Positions 1 through 8,832 of a DNA stretch of 64,000 nt are shown piece by piece (the first letter of the stretch is position 1; the number at the start of each line of letters is the position of its first letter). Location of the stretch: contig NZ_CP144460.1 in assembly GCF_040182365.1 (NCBI RefSeq), positions 3,596,001 to 3,660,000 of the forward strand. The letters are read 5' to 3'. The notes beneath the pieces were generated by a model that did no database searches, was not told where the DNA came from, and saw only the letters and a program-made list of their open reading frames with translations. A program made the position numbers and the translations under genes. Origin of the DNA: Xanthomonas sp. 10-10 (lineage in GTDB: Bacteria; Pseudomonadota; Gammaproteobacteria; Xanthomonadales; Xanthomonadaceae).

Positions 1-1
1 C

Positions 2-2044
2 GACTGGGAAATCACCCACGTCCACGCCGACCTTCCGCCGGAGCTGTGGGACTTCATCAAGAAGAACAAGTTCTTCGGCATGATCATTCCCAAGCAGTAC
101 GGCGGCCTGGGTTTCAGCGCGCTGGCGCACCACAAGGTGATCCAGAAGCTGTCCTCGATTTCCAGCGTGGTCAGTTCCACCGTCGGTGTGCCGAACTCGC
201 TCGGACCGGGTGAGCTGCTGCTGCACTACGGCACGCCGGAACAGAAGGACTATTACCTGCCGCGTCTGGCGGTGGGTGCCGAGGTGCCGTGCTTTGGCCT
301 GACCGGCCCGTTCGCCGGGTCGGATGCGACCTCGATCCCGGACTACGGCATCGTCTGCAAGGGCGAGTGGAACGGCGCCAACGTGCTCGGCGTCAAGCTC
401 ACCTTCGACAAGCGTTACATCACCCTGGCACCGGTGGCGTCGTTGATCGGCCTGGCGTTCCGCGCCTACGATCCGGATGGCCTGATCGGCGACAAGAAGG
501 ACATCGGCATCACCCTGGCGCTGCTGCCGCGCGAAACCCCCGGCGTGGAAATCGGCCGTCGCCACTTCCCGTTGAACTCGCCGTTCCAGAACGGCCCGAT
601 CCATGGCGAAGAAGTGTTCATCCCGCTGAGCCAGCTGATCGGCGGCGTGGAGATGGTGGGCAAGGGCTGGAACATGCTCAACGAGTGTCTGGCGGTGGGG
701 CGTTCGATCACCCTGCCCTCCACCGCCAGCGGTGGCGGCAAGTACGCAGCGGTGGTGACCGGCGCGTATGCGCGCATCCGCAAGCAGTTCGGCCTGTCGG
801 TCGGTCGCTTCGAGGGCGTGGAAGAAGCGCTGGCGCGCATTGGCGGCAAGGCGTATGCCATCAGTGCGCTGGCACAGGCCACTGCCGCAGCAGTCGACCG
901 TGGTGACGTGCCGTCGGTGCCGTCGGCGATTGCCAAGTACCACTGCACCACCATGGGCCGCGAAGTGGTCAGCGACATGATGGACGTGATCGGCGGCAAG
1001 GGCATCATCCTGGGGCCGCGCAACTTCGCCGGCCGCGCCTGGCAGGCCGCGCCGATCGGCGTGACCGTGGAAGGCGCCAACATCATGACCCGCAGCCTGC
1101 TGATCTTCGGCCAGGGCGCGATCCTGTGCCATCCGTGGGTGATGAAGGAAATGAAGGCGGCGCAGGATCCGGATACGCGCCGCGGCCTGGAAGAGTTCGA
1201 CCAGAGCCTGTTCGGACATATCCGCTTCGGCATTTCCAATGCCGTGCGTTCGTTCTGGTTCGGCCTGACCGGTGCGCGCATCGGCGCAGCGCCAGGCGAT
1301 GCATACACGCGTCGCTTCTTCCGCAAGCTGGATCGCTACTCGGCCAACCTGGCTTTGATGGCCGATGTGTCGATGCTGATGCTGGGCGGCAAGTTGAAGT
1401 TCAAGGAATCGTTGTCGGGTCGACTGGGCGATGTGCTGAGCCATATCTACATGACCAGCGCGATGCTCAAGCGCTACCACGACGAAGGCGCACCGGCCAC
1501 CGACCAGCCGCTGCTGGCCTGGGCGTTCCACGACAGCGTGCACAAGATCGAAACCGCGCTGTCGGCAGCGCTGCGCAACTTCCCGATCCGCCCGGTGGGC
1601 TGGCTGATGTGGGTGCTGATCTTCCCGCTGGGCCGTCGCGCCGAAGCGCCGGGCGATCGCCTGGGCCATCGCGTGGCATCGATCCTGATGGCGCCCAACG
1701 AAGCGCGCGACCGTCTGGCTCAGGGCGTATTCCTGACCCCGTGCGCCAACAACCCGGGCGGACGTATCGCCAGCTATCTGACCAAGGCAGTGATGGCCGA
1801 GCCGGTGGAGCGCAAGTTCCTCAAGGCGCTCAAGACCAAGGGCATCGAGGCGCTGGATTTTCCGGCGCAGCTGGACGAAGCGGTGGCCGAGGGCGTGCTC
1901 ACCCTGGACGAGCGCAAGCTGCTGGAAGAGCTGCGCGAGATCATGATGGACACCATCACCGTGGACGACTTCGATCCGCACGAGCTGCGTGCGGCCAGCT
2001 TCTACGACAAGCCGCAGGCTCAGCAGCCGCGCGAAGCGGCGTAA
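2..2044 (+). CDS. fadE: Acyl-CoA dehydrogenase FadE, 5' end cut by window edge
   Basis: FAD-dependent acyl-CoA dehydrogenase catalysing the first step of fatty acid beta-oxidation. The reading frame is open from base 2, so about 680 residues are visible; family members are around 815-830 residues, and roughly 140 N-terminal residues lie outside the window. Visible hallmarks are MIIPKQYGGLGFSA, TVGVPNSLGPGELL, HYGTPEQKDYYLPRL and TVEGANIMTRSLLIFGQGA, all close to enterobacterial FadE. The last 250 or so residues form the FadE-specific C-terminal domain (DUF1974), which short ACADs lack. The ATG at 80 is internal. A strong hairpin follows the stop codon. Identification is secure; chain-length preference cannot be read from sequence. 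Confidence 0.95.
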   Translation, partial: DWEITHVHADLPPELWDFIKKNKFFGMIIPKQYGGLGFSALAHHKVIQKLSSISSVVSSTVGVPNSLGPGELLLHYGTPEQKDYYLPRLAVGAEVPCFGLTGPFAGSDATSIPDYGIVCKGEWNGANVLGVKLTFDKRYITLAPVASLIGLAFRAYDPDGLIGDKKDIGITLALLPRETPGVEIGRRHFPLNSPFQNGPIHGEEVFIPLSQLIGGVEMVGKGWNMLNECLAVGRSITLPSTASGGGKYAAVVTGAYARIRKQFGLSVGRFEGVEEALARIGGKAYAISALAQATAAAVDRGDVPSVPSAIAKYHCTTMGREVVSDMMDVIGGKGIILGPRNFAGRAWQAAPIGVTVEGANIMTRSLLIFGQGAILCHPWVMKEMKAAQDPDTRRGLEEFDQSLFGHIRFGISNAVRSFWFGLTGARIGAAPGDAYTRRFFRKLDRYSANLALMADVSMLMLGGKLKFKESLSGRLGDVLSHIYMTSAMLKRYHDEGAPATDQPLLAWAFHDSVHKIETALSAALRNFPIRPVGWLMWVLIFPLGRRAEAPGDRLGHRVASILMAPNEARDRLAQGVFLTPCANNPGGRIASYLTKAVMAEPVERKFLKALKTKGIEALDFPAQLDEAVAEGVLTLDERKLLEELREIMMDTITVDDFDPHELRAASFYDKPQAQQPREAA

Positions 2045-2065
2045 GACTCAGGTCGAGGTGATGTG

Positions 2066-2104
2066 CGACGACGGCGGGCTTGCAGCCCGCCGTCGTCGTT
2101 TGTG
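2066..2104 (+). terminator. Rho-independent terminator after fadE
   Basis: Perfect inverted repeat with 15-base arms (2066-2080 and 2084-2098) and a 3-base loop, followed by a short T-rich stretch. It lies 21 bases after the fadE stop codon. Confidence 0.75.
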
Positions 2105-2198
2105 GAGCCTGGTTATCGTGGAGACCGACCATCTAGCGACTGCGCTGTTTTCCGGCGTCGTCTTCGACCCGTTCACAGCCACTGCACTTAGGCACGCT

Positions 2199-2266
2199 GT
2201 AGGAGCGGGCTTGCCCGCGATGAGGCGTTGCCGATAACGCCTCATCGCGGGCAAGCCCGCTCCTAC
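2199..2266. repeat. REP-like perfect palindrome with GTAG foot
   Basis: Perfect 31-base inverted repeat (2199-2229 and 2236-2266) around a 6-base loop, starting GTAGGAGCGGGC and ending GCCCGCTCCTAC. The GTAG foot is typical of REP/SMAG-type elements of Xanthomonadaceae and Pseudomonas. It sits between convergent fadE and the DUF1304 gene. Related elements lie at 16657 and 16846. Confidence 0.8.
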
Positions 2267-2285
2267 GGGAAGCGAGCAGGCCGTC

Positions 2286-2639
2286 TTAGCGCGGCAGCCA
2301 CACCAGGCCGAGTGCGATCAACGCGGGCAAGGCCTGCACGAAGAAGATGCGGCGGTTGACGCTGTAGGCGCCGTAGCAGCCCGCCACCACCACGCACCCC
2401 AGGAAGAAGCTCAGCACATCGACCCGTGCTGCCAGCGCGCCCCAGAGCAGGCCTGCGGCCAGAAAGCCGTTGTAGAGGCCCTGGTTGGCCGCCAGCACGC
2501 GGGTGGCCTGTGCCTTCTCCGGTGTGTTGCGGAAGGTCTTCAGACCCAATGGGTGCGTCCACAGCGCCATCTCCAGCACCAGAATGTAGACATGCAGCAG
2601 ACCGACAAGGATGCCGGCGATGATCGCGAACAGGGACAT
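2286..2639 (-). CDS. DUF1304 family small inner-membrane protein
   Basis: 117-residue protein almost entirely made of about four membrane-spanning segments. It starts MSLFAIIAGILVGLLHVYI and carries the family signature region around LKTFRNTPEKAQATRVLAANQGLYN. This matches the DUF1304 family of small membrane proteins, whose function is not established. The frame is open upstream to 2747, but those residues are Cys/Arg/Pro-rich and unlike a family N-terminus, so the ATG at 2639 was chosen. It is transcribed toward fadE. No function is assigned. Confidence 0.8.
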   Translation of the reverse strand: MSLFAIIAGILVGLLHVYILVLEMALWTHPLGLKTFRNTPEKAQATRVLAANQGLYNGFLAAGLLWGALAARVDVLSFFLGCVVVAGCYGAYSVNRRIFFVQALPALIALGLVWLPR

Positions 2640-2947
2640 GGCGAGAAAGGCATGTAGAGGTGGCGGCAAGCATAGCCGCGATGCGGCGCCATCTGCCTGG
2701 CAAGACGCACAGCGTGCGACCGGTGCATCGCGACGCGCTGGCGTCACCGGCGCAGCGCCGGACGATGCAGGGTGAGCGGCGGCACCTGCGGGCCGTCATC
2801 CACGGGCCGCCGATGGCGTGCATCGCATCGGGATGGATGCCCCGTGCAAGCGACATCACGCAGCAGCGATTGGCCGCGGGCGCTGTGTGCGTCATCGCTG
2901 CATGGATCTCCAGCGCGCAGCCACCACGCACCCGCACAGCAAGGGCG
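2640..2947. other. Intergenic region, no gene seen
   Basis: 308 bases between two leftward genes. ORFs here are short extensions or shadows. No clear terminator after the MFS gene and no recognisable promoter were found. Confidence 0.5.
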
Positions 2948-4321
2948 TTAGCGGCCCTGCGACTCCGCTGCCCGCGCTTCCGCCACACCGTCGCGCTCTG
3001 CAGGCAGCTTGCGCGCTTCGCGCAGCAGGCCGAACGTGCCCAGCGTCATGCCCGCTGCCGCCAATAGCCCGACCCCGAACACCGCAGTGGACCCCAGGCC
3101 CGACACCAGCTTGTGGATCCACACAAAGCTCAGGTCGCCGCCGCGATAGACCACCGTATCGATCGCCGCACCGGCCTTGTAGCGCCATTCGCGACTGACC
3201 CGCGTGTACAGGGTTTCGCGCGCCGGCTTGGCCAGTGCGAACTCGCTCGAGCGCGTGATCACCTGCACGATGGCGATCATCAGCGGCAACGGCGAGGCCG
3301 CCAGCACCGCATACCCCAAGGTGATGGCGACCCCTGGAATCAGCAATGCCGGTGCAATGCCGAAGCGCGACAGCAGCGCACGTGTCACCAGCAATTGCAG
3401 CAGCAGGGCGAGCGCGTTGACCGCCAGGTCGATGCTGGCGTAATACGCGGTGCTGGCCGCCGCATCGGTATACAGCCTGCGCACCAGCGCCGCCTGCTCG
3501 TTGTATAGCAAGGTGCCCACGCCCACGCCGAACAAGGTCATCAGCGCCAGCCAACGCAGCAACGGCTCGCGCACGATCAGCTTGAGGCCGCCGAGCACGT
3601 CGCCACCGATCGGTACTTCGCCGGAGTCCAGTTGGCGCTCCTGCTCGCGCGCCACCGCCCACAAGCGCAGGCGCAGCACGCACACCACGCAGACCGTCAG
3701 GAACCCGGCCGACACCAGCATCAGATGCGCAATGCCGATGCGCTCGACCAGGGTGCGGGTGAGGATCGGCCCGAGAAACGCGCCCAGGGTGCCGGCCGCG
3801 CCGATATAGCCGTAGTAGTTGCGCGCTTCGGCATTGCTGAAGACATCGGCCATGAAGCTCCAAAATACGGCCACGGCAAACAGGTTGAAGACCGTGAGCC
3901 ACAAAAAGAACGCCATCCCGCGCCCTGGCACGCCGGTGTCGAACAGCACGTAGAACAGCAGCAGGGTCGCAATGAAGAAACCGTAGACCGCAGGCAGGAA
4001 CACGCGCCGCGGATAGCGGCTGACCAGCGCGCCATACACCGGCTGCAGCAGCAGCATGATCAGAAAGGTGCAGGTAAACAGCACCTGCAAGGTGAAATCC
4101 TTGAGCGGCATGCCGTGCGCGGTGAAGAAGCCGATCATGCCGGCCGGAAACAACGCGGCCACATCCGACGATGCACCCATCGCCTCGCGCACCGGACGCA
4201 GCACGTAATAGCCGCTGAGCAGGCAGAAGAAATACAGGAACGACCACGCCAGCGGTGGCGAACTGCGCAGCGCAGCGCCTAGACGGCCAACCGCCGAGCG
4301 CGGTGCAGAGGGACTGGTCAT
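2948..4321 (-). CDS. MFS-type transporter, possibly related to ATP:ADP antiporter (Npt/AAA) family
   Basis: 457-residue polytopic membrane protein with about 12 hydrophobic segments. The N-terminal segment SFLYFFCLLSGYYVLRPVRE resembles the start of bacterial nucleotide-transporter-like proteins (COG3202 group), and an ATP:ADP antiporter-like annotation is common for such proteins. A generic MFS fold fits equally well and the substrate cannot be inferred. A charged cytoplasmic loop follows about residue 205 (REQERQLDSGE), separating two six-helix halves. It is divergent from the serine hydrolase gene across a 345-base gap. Start ATG at 4321. The membrane transporter call is firm; the family call is moderate. 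Confidence 0.75.
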   Translation of the reverse strand: MTSPSAPRSAVGRLGAALRSSPPLAWSFLYFFCLLSGYYVLRPVREAMGASSDVAALFPAGMIGFFTAHGMPLKDFTLQVLFTCTFLIMLLLQPVYGALVSRYPRRVFLPAVYGFFIATLLLFYVLFDTGVPGRGMAFFLWLTVFNLFAVAVFWSFMADVFSNAEARNYYGYIGAAGTLGAFLGPILTRTLVERIGIAHLMLVSAGFLTVCVVCVLRLRLWAVAREQERQLDSGEVPIGGDVLGGLKLIVREPLLRWLALMTLFGVGVGTLLYNEQAALVRRLYTDAAASTAYYASIDLAVNALALLLQLLVTRALLSRFGIAPALLIPGVAITLGYAVLAASPLPLMIAIVQVITRSSEFALAKPARETLYTRVSREWRYKAGAAIDTVVYRGGDLSFVWIHKLVSGLGSTAVFGVGLLAAAGMTLGTFGLLREARKLPAERDGVAEARAAESQGR

Positions 4322-4666
4322 GGCGTCAATATCGCCCGTGCGAACGAGCCCGACAGCAAGAACATGGCAGCGGCAGCACCTGGCGAAGGAGCGCGCAAGT
4401 TAGCCGATGCGGCGCAGCACCACCAGCAGCGGAGGCAGGACGCTGCGACGCGCGCGTGGGGCCGCCCGGCACGGCGCTTGCAACCCACTTCGCATGCACC
4501 GTCAGAGCGTGCACCTTCGGAGCGTCGCCACGGCCGTGACCGGCCCGATTTCTGAACCCAAATCGTCAATAGGATCAATATGATGCCCATTCATCTTCCG
4601 GCAGTTTGTGCTATTGCGAAGCGCGGCGCTAGAATCGCTCCAAGCAGTGGACCAGGCGGGACAACC
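4322..4666. other. Divergent intergenic region
   Basis: 345 bases between the leftward transporter and the rightward serine hydrolase. It must hold both promoters. The AT-rich stretch around 4555-4585 is the best candidate for a rightward promoter. No operator was recognised. Confidence 0.4.
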
Positions 4667-6046
4667 ATGACAGTAATGCGCAGGCGCCGACGGTTCCGTC
4701 CGTTGGCCATCGGGCTGCTCGGGGCGTTATTGCCTCTGGCCCTTTCTTCCACGGCACAGACGCCCGCGCCCACCGCTTCTGCGCTGCAGCCGGCGACCAT
4801 TGCGCAGTCGCCCACCGCCCCGCTTCCGTATCGCAGTGCGTTGCCGGCCAGCAGCGTGTTGGCGCCGGCCGCCGGCTTCGACGTGGCGGCATTCGAATCG
4901 ATGGCCGATCAGTTGACCTACGGCAACCGCGTACCCGGCATGGCGATGGCGATCGTGCAGGGCGGCAAGGTGCTCAGCGCGCGTGGCTATGGCGTCACCG
5001 ACGTCAATCACCCGCAACCGGTCGATGCGCATACCGTCTTCCGCCTGGCGTCGCTGTCCAAGGCCTTTGCCGGCACCATGGCCGGCCTGCTGGTCAACGA
5101 TGGCGTGTTGCGCTGGGACAGCAAGGTGGTCGACTACGTGCCCGGCTTCCAGCTGAGCGACAACCTGGCCACCCGCCAGCTCACCGTCGCCGAGGTGCTC
5201 AGCCACCGCGTCGGCCTGACCCGCAATGCCTACGATCGCGATATCGAATCCAACGTCGACTACTACTCGCTGAGCCACAAGCTGGCTGCCGCGCCGCTGC
5301 GGTGTGCGCCGGGCGACTGCTACGCGTATCAGAACGTCGCCTTCAGCCTGGTTGGCGATGTGGTCTTTGCCGCCTCCGGCAGTTTCTACGAGCAGTCGGT
5401 GGAGCGCCGCATCTTCAAGCCGCTCGGCATGAACGATGCCAGCATGGGTCTGGCCGGCATCCAGGCCAGCCCGCATTGGGCGCGCCCGCACGTGCGTAGC
5501 CGCAACGGTTGGGTGTCGCTGACGCCCAAGCCTACCTACTACCGTCTTGCTCCTGCGGCCGGCGTCAATGCCAGCGCCAGCGACATGGCGCAGTGGCTGC
5601 TCGCCCATACCGGCCATCGCCCCGACGTATTGCCTGCGCCGCTGCTGGCGACCTTGCATGCGCCGTTGATCTCCACGCCAGGCGAAATGCGTTCGGGCTG
5701 GCGCCATGAGCGCGTGGACGCGGCCAGCTACGCGCTGGGCTGGCGCGTGTTCGACTACGCAGGCCATCAAGTGATCTTCCATGCAGGTGCGGTGCAGGGC
5801 TACCGCGGCCTGGTCGCGTTGCTGCCCGAGCGCGACGTCGGCATCGCCATCATGTGGAACGGCGAAAGCGGCCTGCCTTCCGGCATGCTGCCGACCATCC
5901 TGGACCGCGCACTCGGCTTGCCGGCCAAGCGTTGGCTGGATATCGATATGGACGGCGATTTTGGCAGCGAGAACATGCTGGCGGAGAAGGCCGACCCGGC
6001 TGGCAAGGGTGCATCGTCCGGCAAGTCGGTGGCGTCGCCGCGTTGA
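4667..6046 (+). CDS. Beta-lactamase-fold serine hydrolase (class C / EstB-like), exported
   Basis: 459-residue serine hydrolase of the beta-lactamase/D-alanyl-D-alanine carboxypeptidase superfamily. All three motifs are present: SLSK at 129-132 (nucleophile Ser129, Lys132), YQN at 221-223, and HAG at 372-374 in place of KTG. The HxG form is common in class C-like esterases and peptidases. The N-terminus MTVMRRRRRFRP followed by a hydrophobic stretch ending near LSSTAQ is a Sec signal peptide. The frame is open to 4580, but the signal peptide fixes the start at ATG 4667 or 4676. Substrate is unknown: peptidoglycan peptide, ester and D-amino acid peptidase are all possible. A resistance role should not be assumed. 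Confidence 0.85.
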   Translation: MTVMRRRRRFRPLAIGLLGALLPLALSSTAQTPAPTASALQPATIAQSPTAPLPYRSALPASSVLAPAAGFDVAAFESMADQLTYGNRVPGMAMAIVQGGKVLSARGYGVTDVNHPQPVDAHTVFRLASLSKAFAGTMAGLLVNDGVLRWDSKVVDYVPGFQLSDNLATRQLTVAEVLSHRVGLTRNAYDRDIESNVDYYSLSHKLAAAPLRCAPGDCYAYQNVAFSLVGDVVFAASGSFYEQSVERRIFKPLGMNDASMGLAGIQASPHWARPHVRSRNGWVSLTPKPTYYRLAPAAGVNASASDMAQWLLAHTGHRPDVLPAPLLATLHAPLISTPGEMRSGWRHERVDAASYALGWRVFDYAGHQVIFHAGAVQGYRGLVALLPERDVGIAIMWNGESGLPSGMLPTILDRALGLPAKRWLDIDMDGDFGSENMLAEKADPAGKGASSGKSVASPR

Positions 6047-6082
6047 GTTGACGCCTCGGAACCGACGCGATGCATGCATGAC

Positions 6083-6112
6083 CACAGGCGGCCTTGGCCG
6101 CCTGTGTCGTTT
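6083..6112 (+). terminator. Hairpin after serine hydrolase gene
   Basis: Perfect 11-base arms (6083-6093 and 6096-6106) with a 2-base loop, 36 bases after the stop, followed by TCGTTTC. The U-run is weak, so termination may be partial. Confidence 0.5.
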
Positions 6113-6764
6113 CTGGCTGTCGGGACATGCAGGTGGATGCGTGCGTGGCGATAGCCAGGTGCCGCCGAACAGAGTGCCTAGTGCAAACGCTGCAAGCTCA
6201 TCCGTCACCCGGGGAGGACGACGGGACTTCGCTCGTCGTCATTGCGGCGACAGCGGCGGCTGCAGGGACCGGACAGCAGATCGATGCGAGATGCGTGCGC
6301 TGTACCGCGCCCGCTGCCGGTTTCATCGCTGGACCGACCACAGCCTACGCGTCGCCACGACGCATCGAACCCACTCGCCTGGCAGTTGCTTGGTCGGAAT
6401 GCAGGTACGGGTAGTGCGAGTGCGACGACCGGTCATTGCATCCGGGAGAGCGGAGGTTCGAGCAATCACACCGCCGGGCGACGACGGGAAGATCCTGCAT
6501 GAGTTCCGCCAGCGACACCGCTATCGGCACAGTCTGGAATCATCGCCGCCTCTAAGGCGGTGAGCGGGTGAGCGGCGCGTCCGACGCACAGGACCCATCG
6601 ATTCGCCGCAACATCCCTTTAAGCCATCGCCGGTCTGGCACTGCTGTTGTCGCTGCCAGCACGGCGCCAGACCCACAGCGCGCCGTCTCGCAGGCGACAT
6701 CGCCTCAAGGGCGGCTGGCAGTCGCGTGCTGCATCGGGCCTGGCCACGGTACGGTGTCGCCCAA
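6113..6764. other. Intergenic region, no gene seen
   Basis: About 650 bases between convergent genes. ORFs are short, on both strands, with Arg/Thr-rich random composition and no ribosome binding site. Nothing convincing was found. Confidence 0.5.
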
Positions 6765-6805
6765 TAAAAAAGCTCCCCCCCCGCTGGGCGTCGGGGAGAG
6801 AGCTC
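6765..6805 (-). terminator. Rho-independent terminator of the histone-like gene
   Basis: On the minus strand a GC-rich hairpin (AGCTCTC..CCCC / GGGG..GAGCT) is followed by TTTTTTATT. It lies about 30 bases after the stop codon at 6834. Intrinsic terminator of canonical form. Confidence 0.85.
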
Positions 6806-6833
6806 GATGTTTACGGCGATCGGGTGTTACAAA

Positions 6834-7286
6834 TCAGATCAGCGGTGCCGGAGTTGCGGGCAGCGCGACCGGAGCGGCCTTCTTCTTGCGAGCGGCCGGC
6901 TTCTTCTTGGCGACCTTCTTCACAGCAGGCTTCTTGGTGGCGGACTTCTTGGTCGCCTTCTTCGCTACTGCCTTTTTGGCGACTTTCTTGGCGGTCTTCT
7001 TGACGGCCTTTTTGGCGGCAGTCTTCTTGGTCGCCTTTTTCGCGGTCTTCTTCACTGCCTTCTTGGCGGCAGTCTTCTTGGTTGCCTTCTTGGCAGTCTT
7101 CTTCACTGCCTTCTTGGCGGTCGCCTTCTTTGCAGTCTTCTTGACGGCCTTCTTGGCAGCAGTCTTCTTCACTGCCTTCTTGGCGGTTGCCTTCTTAGCG
7201 ACCTTCTTGGTCGCCTTCTTGGCAGCGGTCTTCTTCACTGCCTTTTTGGCGGTGGGTTTCTTTTTCGCAGCTTTTTTAGTGGCCAT
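6834..7286 (-). CDS. Lysine/alanine-rich histone H1-like DNA-binding protein
   Basis: 150-residue, extremely basic protein made almost wholly of degenerate [16 protein letters not shown] repeats from residue 4 to about 135, ending in a short Ala/Pro tail. This is the composition of bacterial histone H1-like (AlgP/HC2-type) proteins, which bind DNA non-specifically and may compact it. Translation is supported by a strong Shine-Dalgarno (GAGGAG, 8 bases before ATG 7286) and a canonical terminator. The ATGGCCACTAAAAAAGC start fits highly expressed genes. The repeated coding DNA is prone to length variation by slippage, so length probably differs among strains. The open plus-strand frame opposite it is a codon-bias shadow. 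Confidence 0.9.
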   Translation of the reverse strand: MATKKAAKKKPTAKKAVKKTAAKKATKKVAKKATAKKAVKKTAAKKAVKKTAKKATAKKAVKKTAKKATKKTAAKKAVKKTAKKATKKTAAKKAVKKTAKKVAKKAVAKKATKKSATKKPAVKKVAKKKPAARKKKAAPVALPATPAPLI

Positions 7287-7576
7287 GTAATTGGCTCCTC
7301 GTCAGTGAACTATGGAGTTGAAACGCCCAGTTGAACCAAACCCCGCGCCGGCATGCCGTCGTCGGGTACCGTCCGCAGGTAATGCGCGACGGGACGGATA
7401 CAGAAACACCCGCATCGAACGGCGACACGGGTGCGTGGTCGAAACGACAACTGCTTTTCTGGAGAGAAGCGGACCCGACTCCACCTTTGAGCGTGCTTCG
7501 GTGGACGTCTTGAACAAGCGTGTCGGCTCGATGTCGATTCTGCTCACTCTCTTTCGCAGCAATGTCTGCTGGGCGA

Positions 7577-7605
7577 AACCTAATCACGCTTTTTTTTACT
7601 GTCAA
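7577..7605 (-). promoter_or_regulatory. Sigma70-like promoter reading toward the histone-like gene
   Basis: On the minus strand TTGACA (7605-7600) is followed by a 17-base spacer and TAGGTT (7582-7577). The -35 is perfect, the spacing is ideal, and T1, A2 and T6 of the -10 are conserved. A start near 7570 would give a leader of about 285 bases before the ATG at 7286, long enough to hold a regulatory leader or small RNA. Confidence 0.6.
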
Positions 7606-8243
7606 CACTCTTTTGCAATTTTTTTTCAGCAGACCATCGCCACCTTCGCCATCGAGGTCCGGCAAGTACACCGCGCGCAGCCCGCCGCGCGGGCTCGCAG
7701 CACGCGCCCACGCCACAGCGCCTTCAAAAAAGCGCTTCTTTTCCGCTGTTTTTCTCAACCGCTCCAAATCTGCAAGCCATCGCCGCCGGCAACACTGCGG
7801 CGACACGCTGCACGTTGCGGCATCGTCCGCCGCCTGTCCGCCAGCTGAAAATTTTTTATCCGGCAACTCCACTTCCGGCGTCGCACAAGCAGAAATGCGC
7901 AAACTTATTGCGCTGTTCGATCGCCATGCACGCGCGCTTGCGCATCGCCAGCAGCATGTCGCACGACATCGATCCGTCGTCGGCGCGCGTTGCACGCGTC
8001 GATTTTTTTCACCGAACACACGCCGGATCCTCACGAACGACTCACGTCAGAAATCCGACGCGCCGGCATGCAGGTGGTGGTGCGTCGACACGTCGGGCAT
8101 GGATGCCACCGCGCGCGTCGCATCAAGTCATCACCAACCGCCTTGCGGGCGTCCGGTCGTCAGCGCATGCAGGCGACCGTGCAATCGTCCATCCGATCAC
8201 GCTCGCGTGCGCACATCACAACCGCGTCAGCGGCAGCGCACCC
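7606..8243. other. Unassigned intergenic DNA with A/T tracts
   Basis: About 640 bases without a convincing gene. It contains T-runs near 7619-7627 and 7854-7859, and a small inverted repeat GCGCAA/TTGCGC at 7897-7913. No RNA gene was identified by eye. Confidence 0.4.
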
Positions 8244-8273
8244 AAAAAAAATGGCCGCTCTGCGAGCGGCCAT
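8244..8273 (-). terminator. Rho-independent terminator of gcvH
   Basis: Minus strand: ATGGCCGCTC GCA GAGCGGCCAT followed by TTTTTTT. Perfect stem with a T-run, about 25 bases past the gcvH stop. Confidence 0.95.
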
Positions 8274-8297
8274 CGGTGTGCAGCAAGGACGACGGAC

Positions 8298-8693
8298 TCA
8301 GTGGTCGTCGTCTTCCAGCAGCTCGGCGTAGTCGTCCGGCGACAGCAGGTCGTTGAGCTCTTCCTTGTCGTCGAGTTCGACCACGAAGATCCAGCCTTCG
8401 CCGTAGGCGTCTTCGTTGATGGTCTCGGGCTTGTCGCTCAGCGCGCTGTTGACCTCGACGACGGTGCCGCTGACCGGGCTGTAGACGTCGGAAGCGGCCT
8501 TGACGGACTCCACCACCGCCGCACCGTTGCCGGCCTGCACGGTATCGCCGACGCCGGGCAGTTCGACGTAGACCAGGTCGCCCAGCAAGCCCTGCGCGTG
8601 GTCGGAGATACCGACGGTTACGCGGCCGCTGCTTTCGACGCGGGCCCACTCGTGGGATTTGAGGAACTTGAGGTCGCCAGGGATCTCGCTCAT
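8298..8693 (-). CDS. gcvH: Glycine cleavage system H protein
   Basis: 131-residue lipoyl carrier of the glycine cleavage complex. It shuttles the methylamine intermediate from the P protein to the T and L proteins. The lipoylation motif [14 protein letters not shown] is present with Lys66 as attachment site. The N-terminus [18 protein letters not shown] and the acidic C-terminus are typical of the family. The start ATG at 8693 is preceded by CCGGAGCA on the minus strand. It lies 139 bases downstream of gcvT in the same orientation, with a hairpin between, so it may be partly separate in expression. No gcvP is in the window. Confidence 0.97.
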   Translation of the reverse strand: MSEIPGDLKFLKSHEWARVESSGRVTVGISDHAQGLLGDLVYVELPGVGDTVQAGNGAAVVESVKAASDVYSPVSGTVVEVNSALSDKPETINEDAYGEGWIFVVELDDKEELNDLLSPDDYAELLEDDDH

Positions 8694-8798
8694 GGGTGTG
8701 CTCCGGGGAAACTGGGGTTGGGGACAGGTGGTTAGTTTAGACCGCGCGACAAGGCAGGTGCACGCGCGTCGGCAGGGCCAGGTTGCATGCGGTGGCAG

Positions 8799-8824
8799 GA
8801 TGCCGGCCGACTGCGGCCGGCATC
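8799..8824 (-). terminator. Hairpin between gcvT and gcvH
   Basis: Perfect 11-base arms (8799-8809 and 8814-8824), 4-base loop, just past the gcvT stop. There is no U-run, so it may be an attenuator, an mRNA stabiliser or a weak terminator. Confidence 0.45.
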
Positions 8825-8832
8825 AGCCGGAC

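Noticed and set aside
6568..7290. Plus-strand frame of 240 codons rich in Phe/Leu/Ala opposite the histone-like gene
   Set aside because: It is the complement of AAG/GCC codon repeats; the minus strand has the Shine-Dalgarno, start and terminator.
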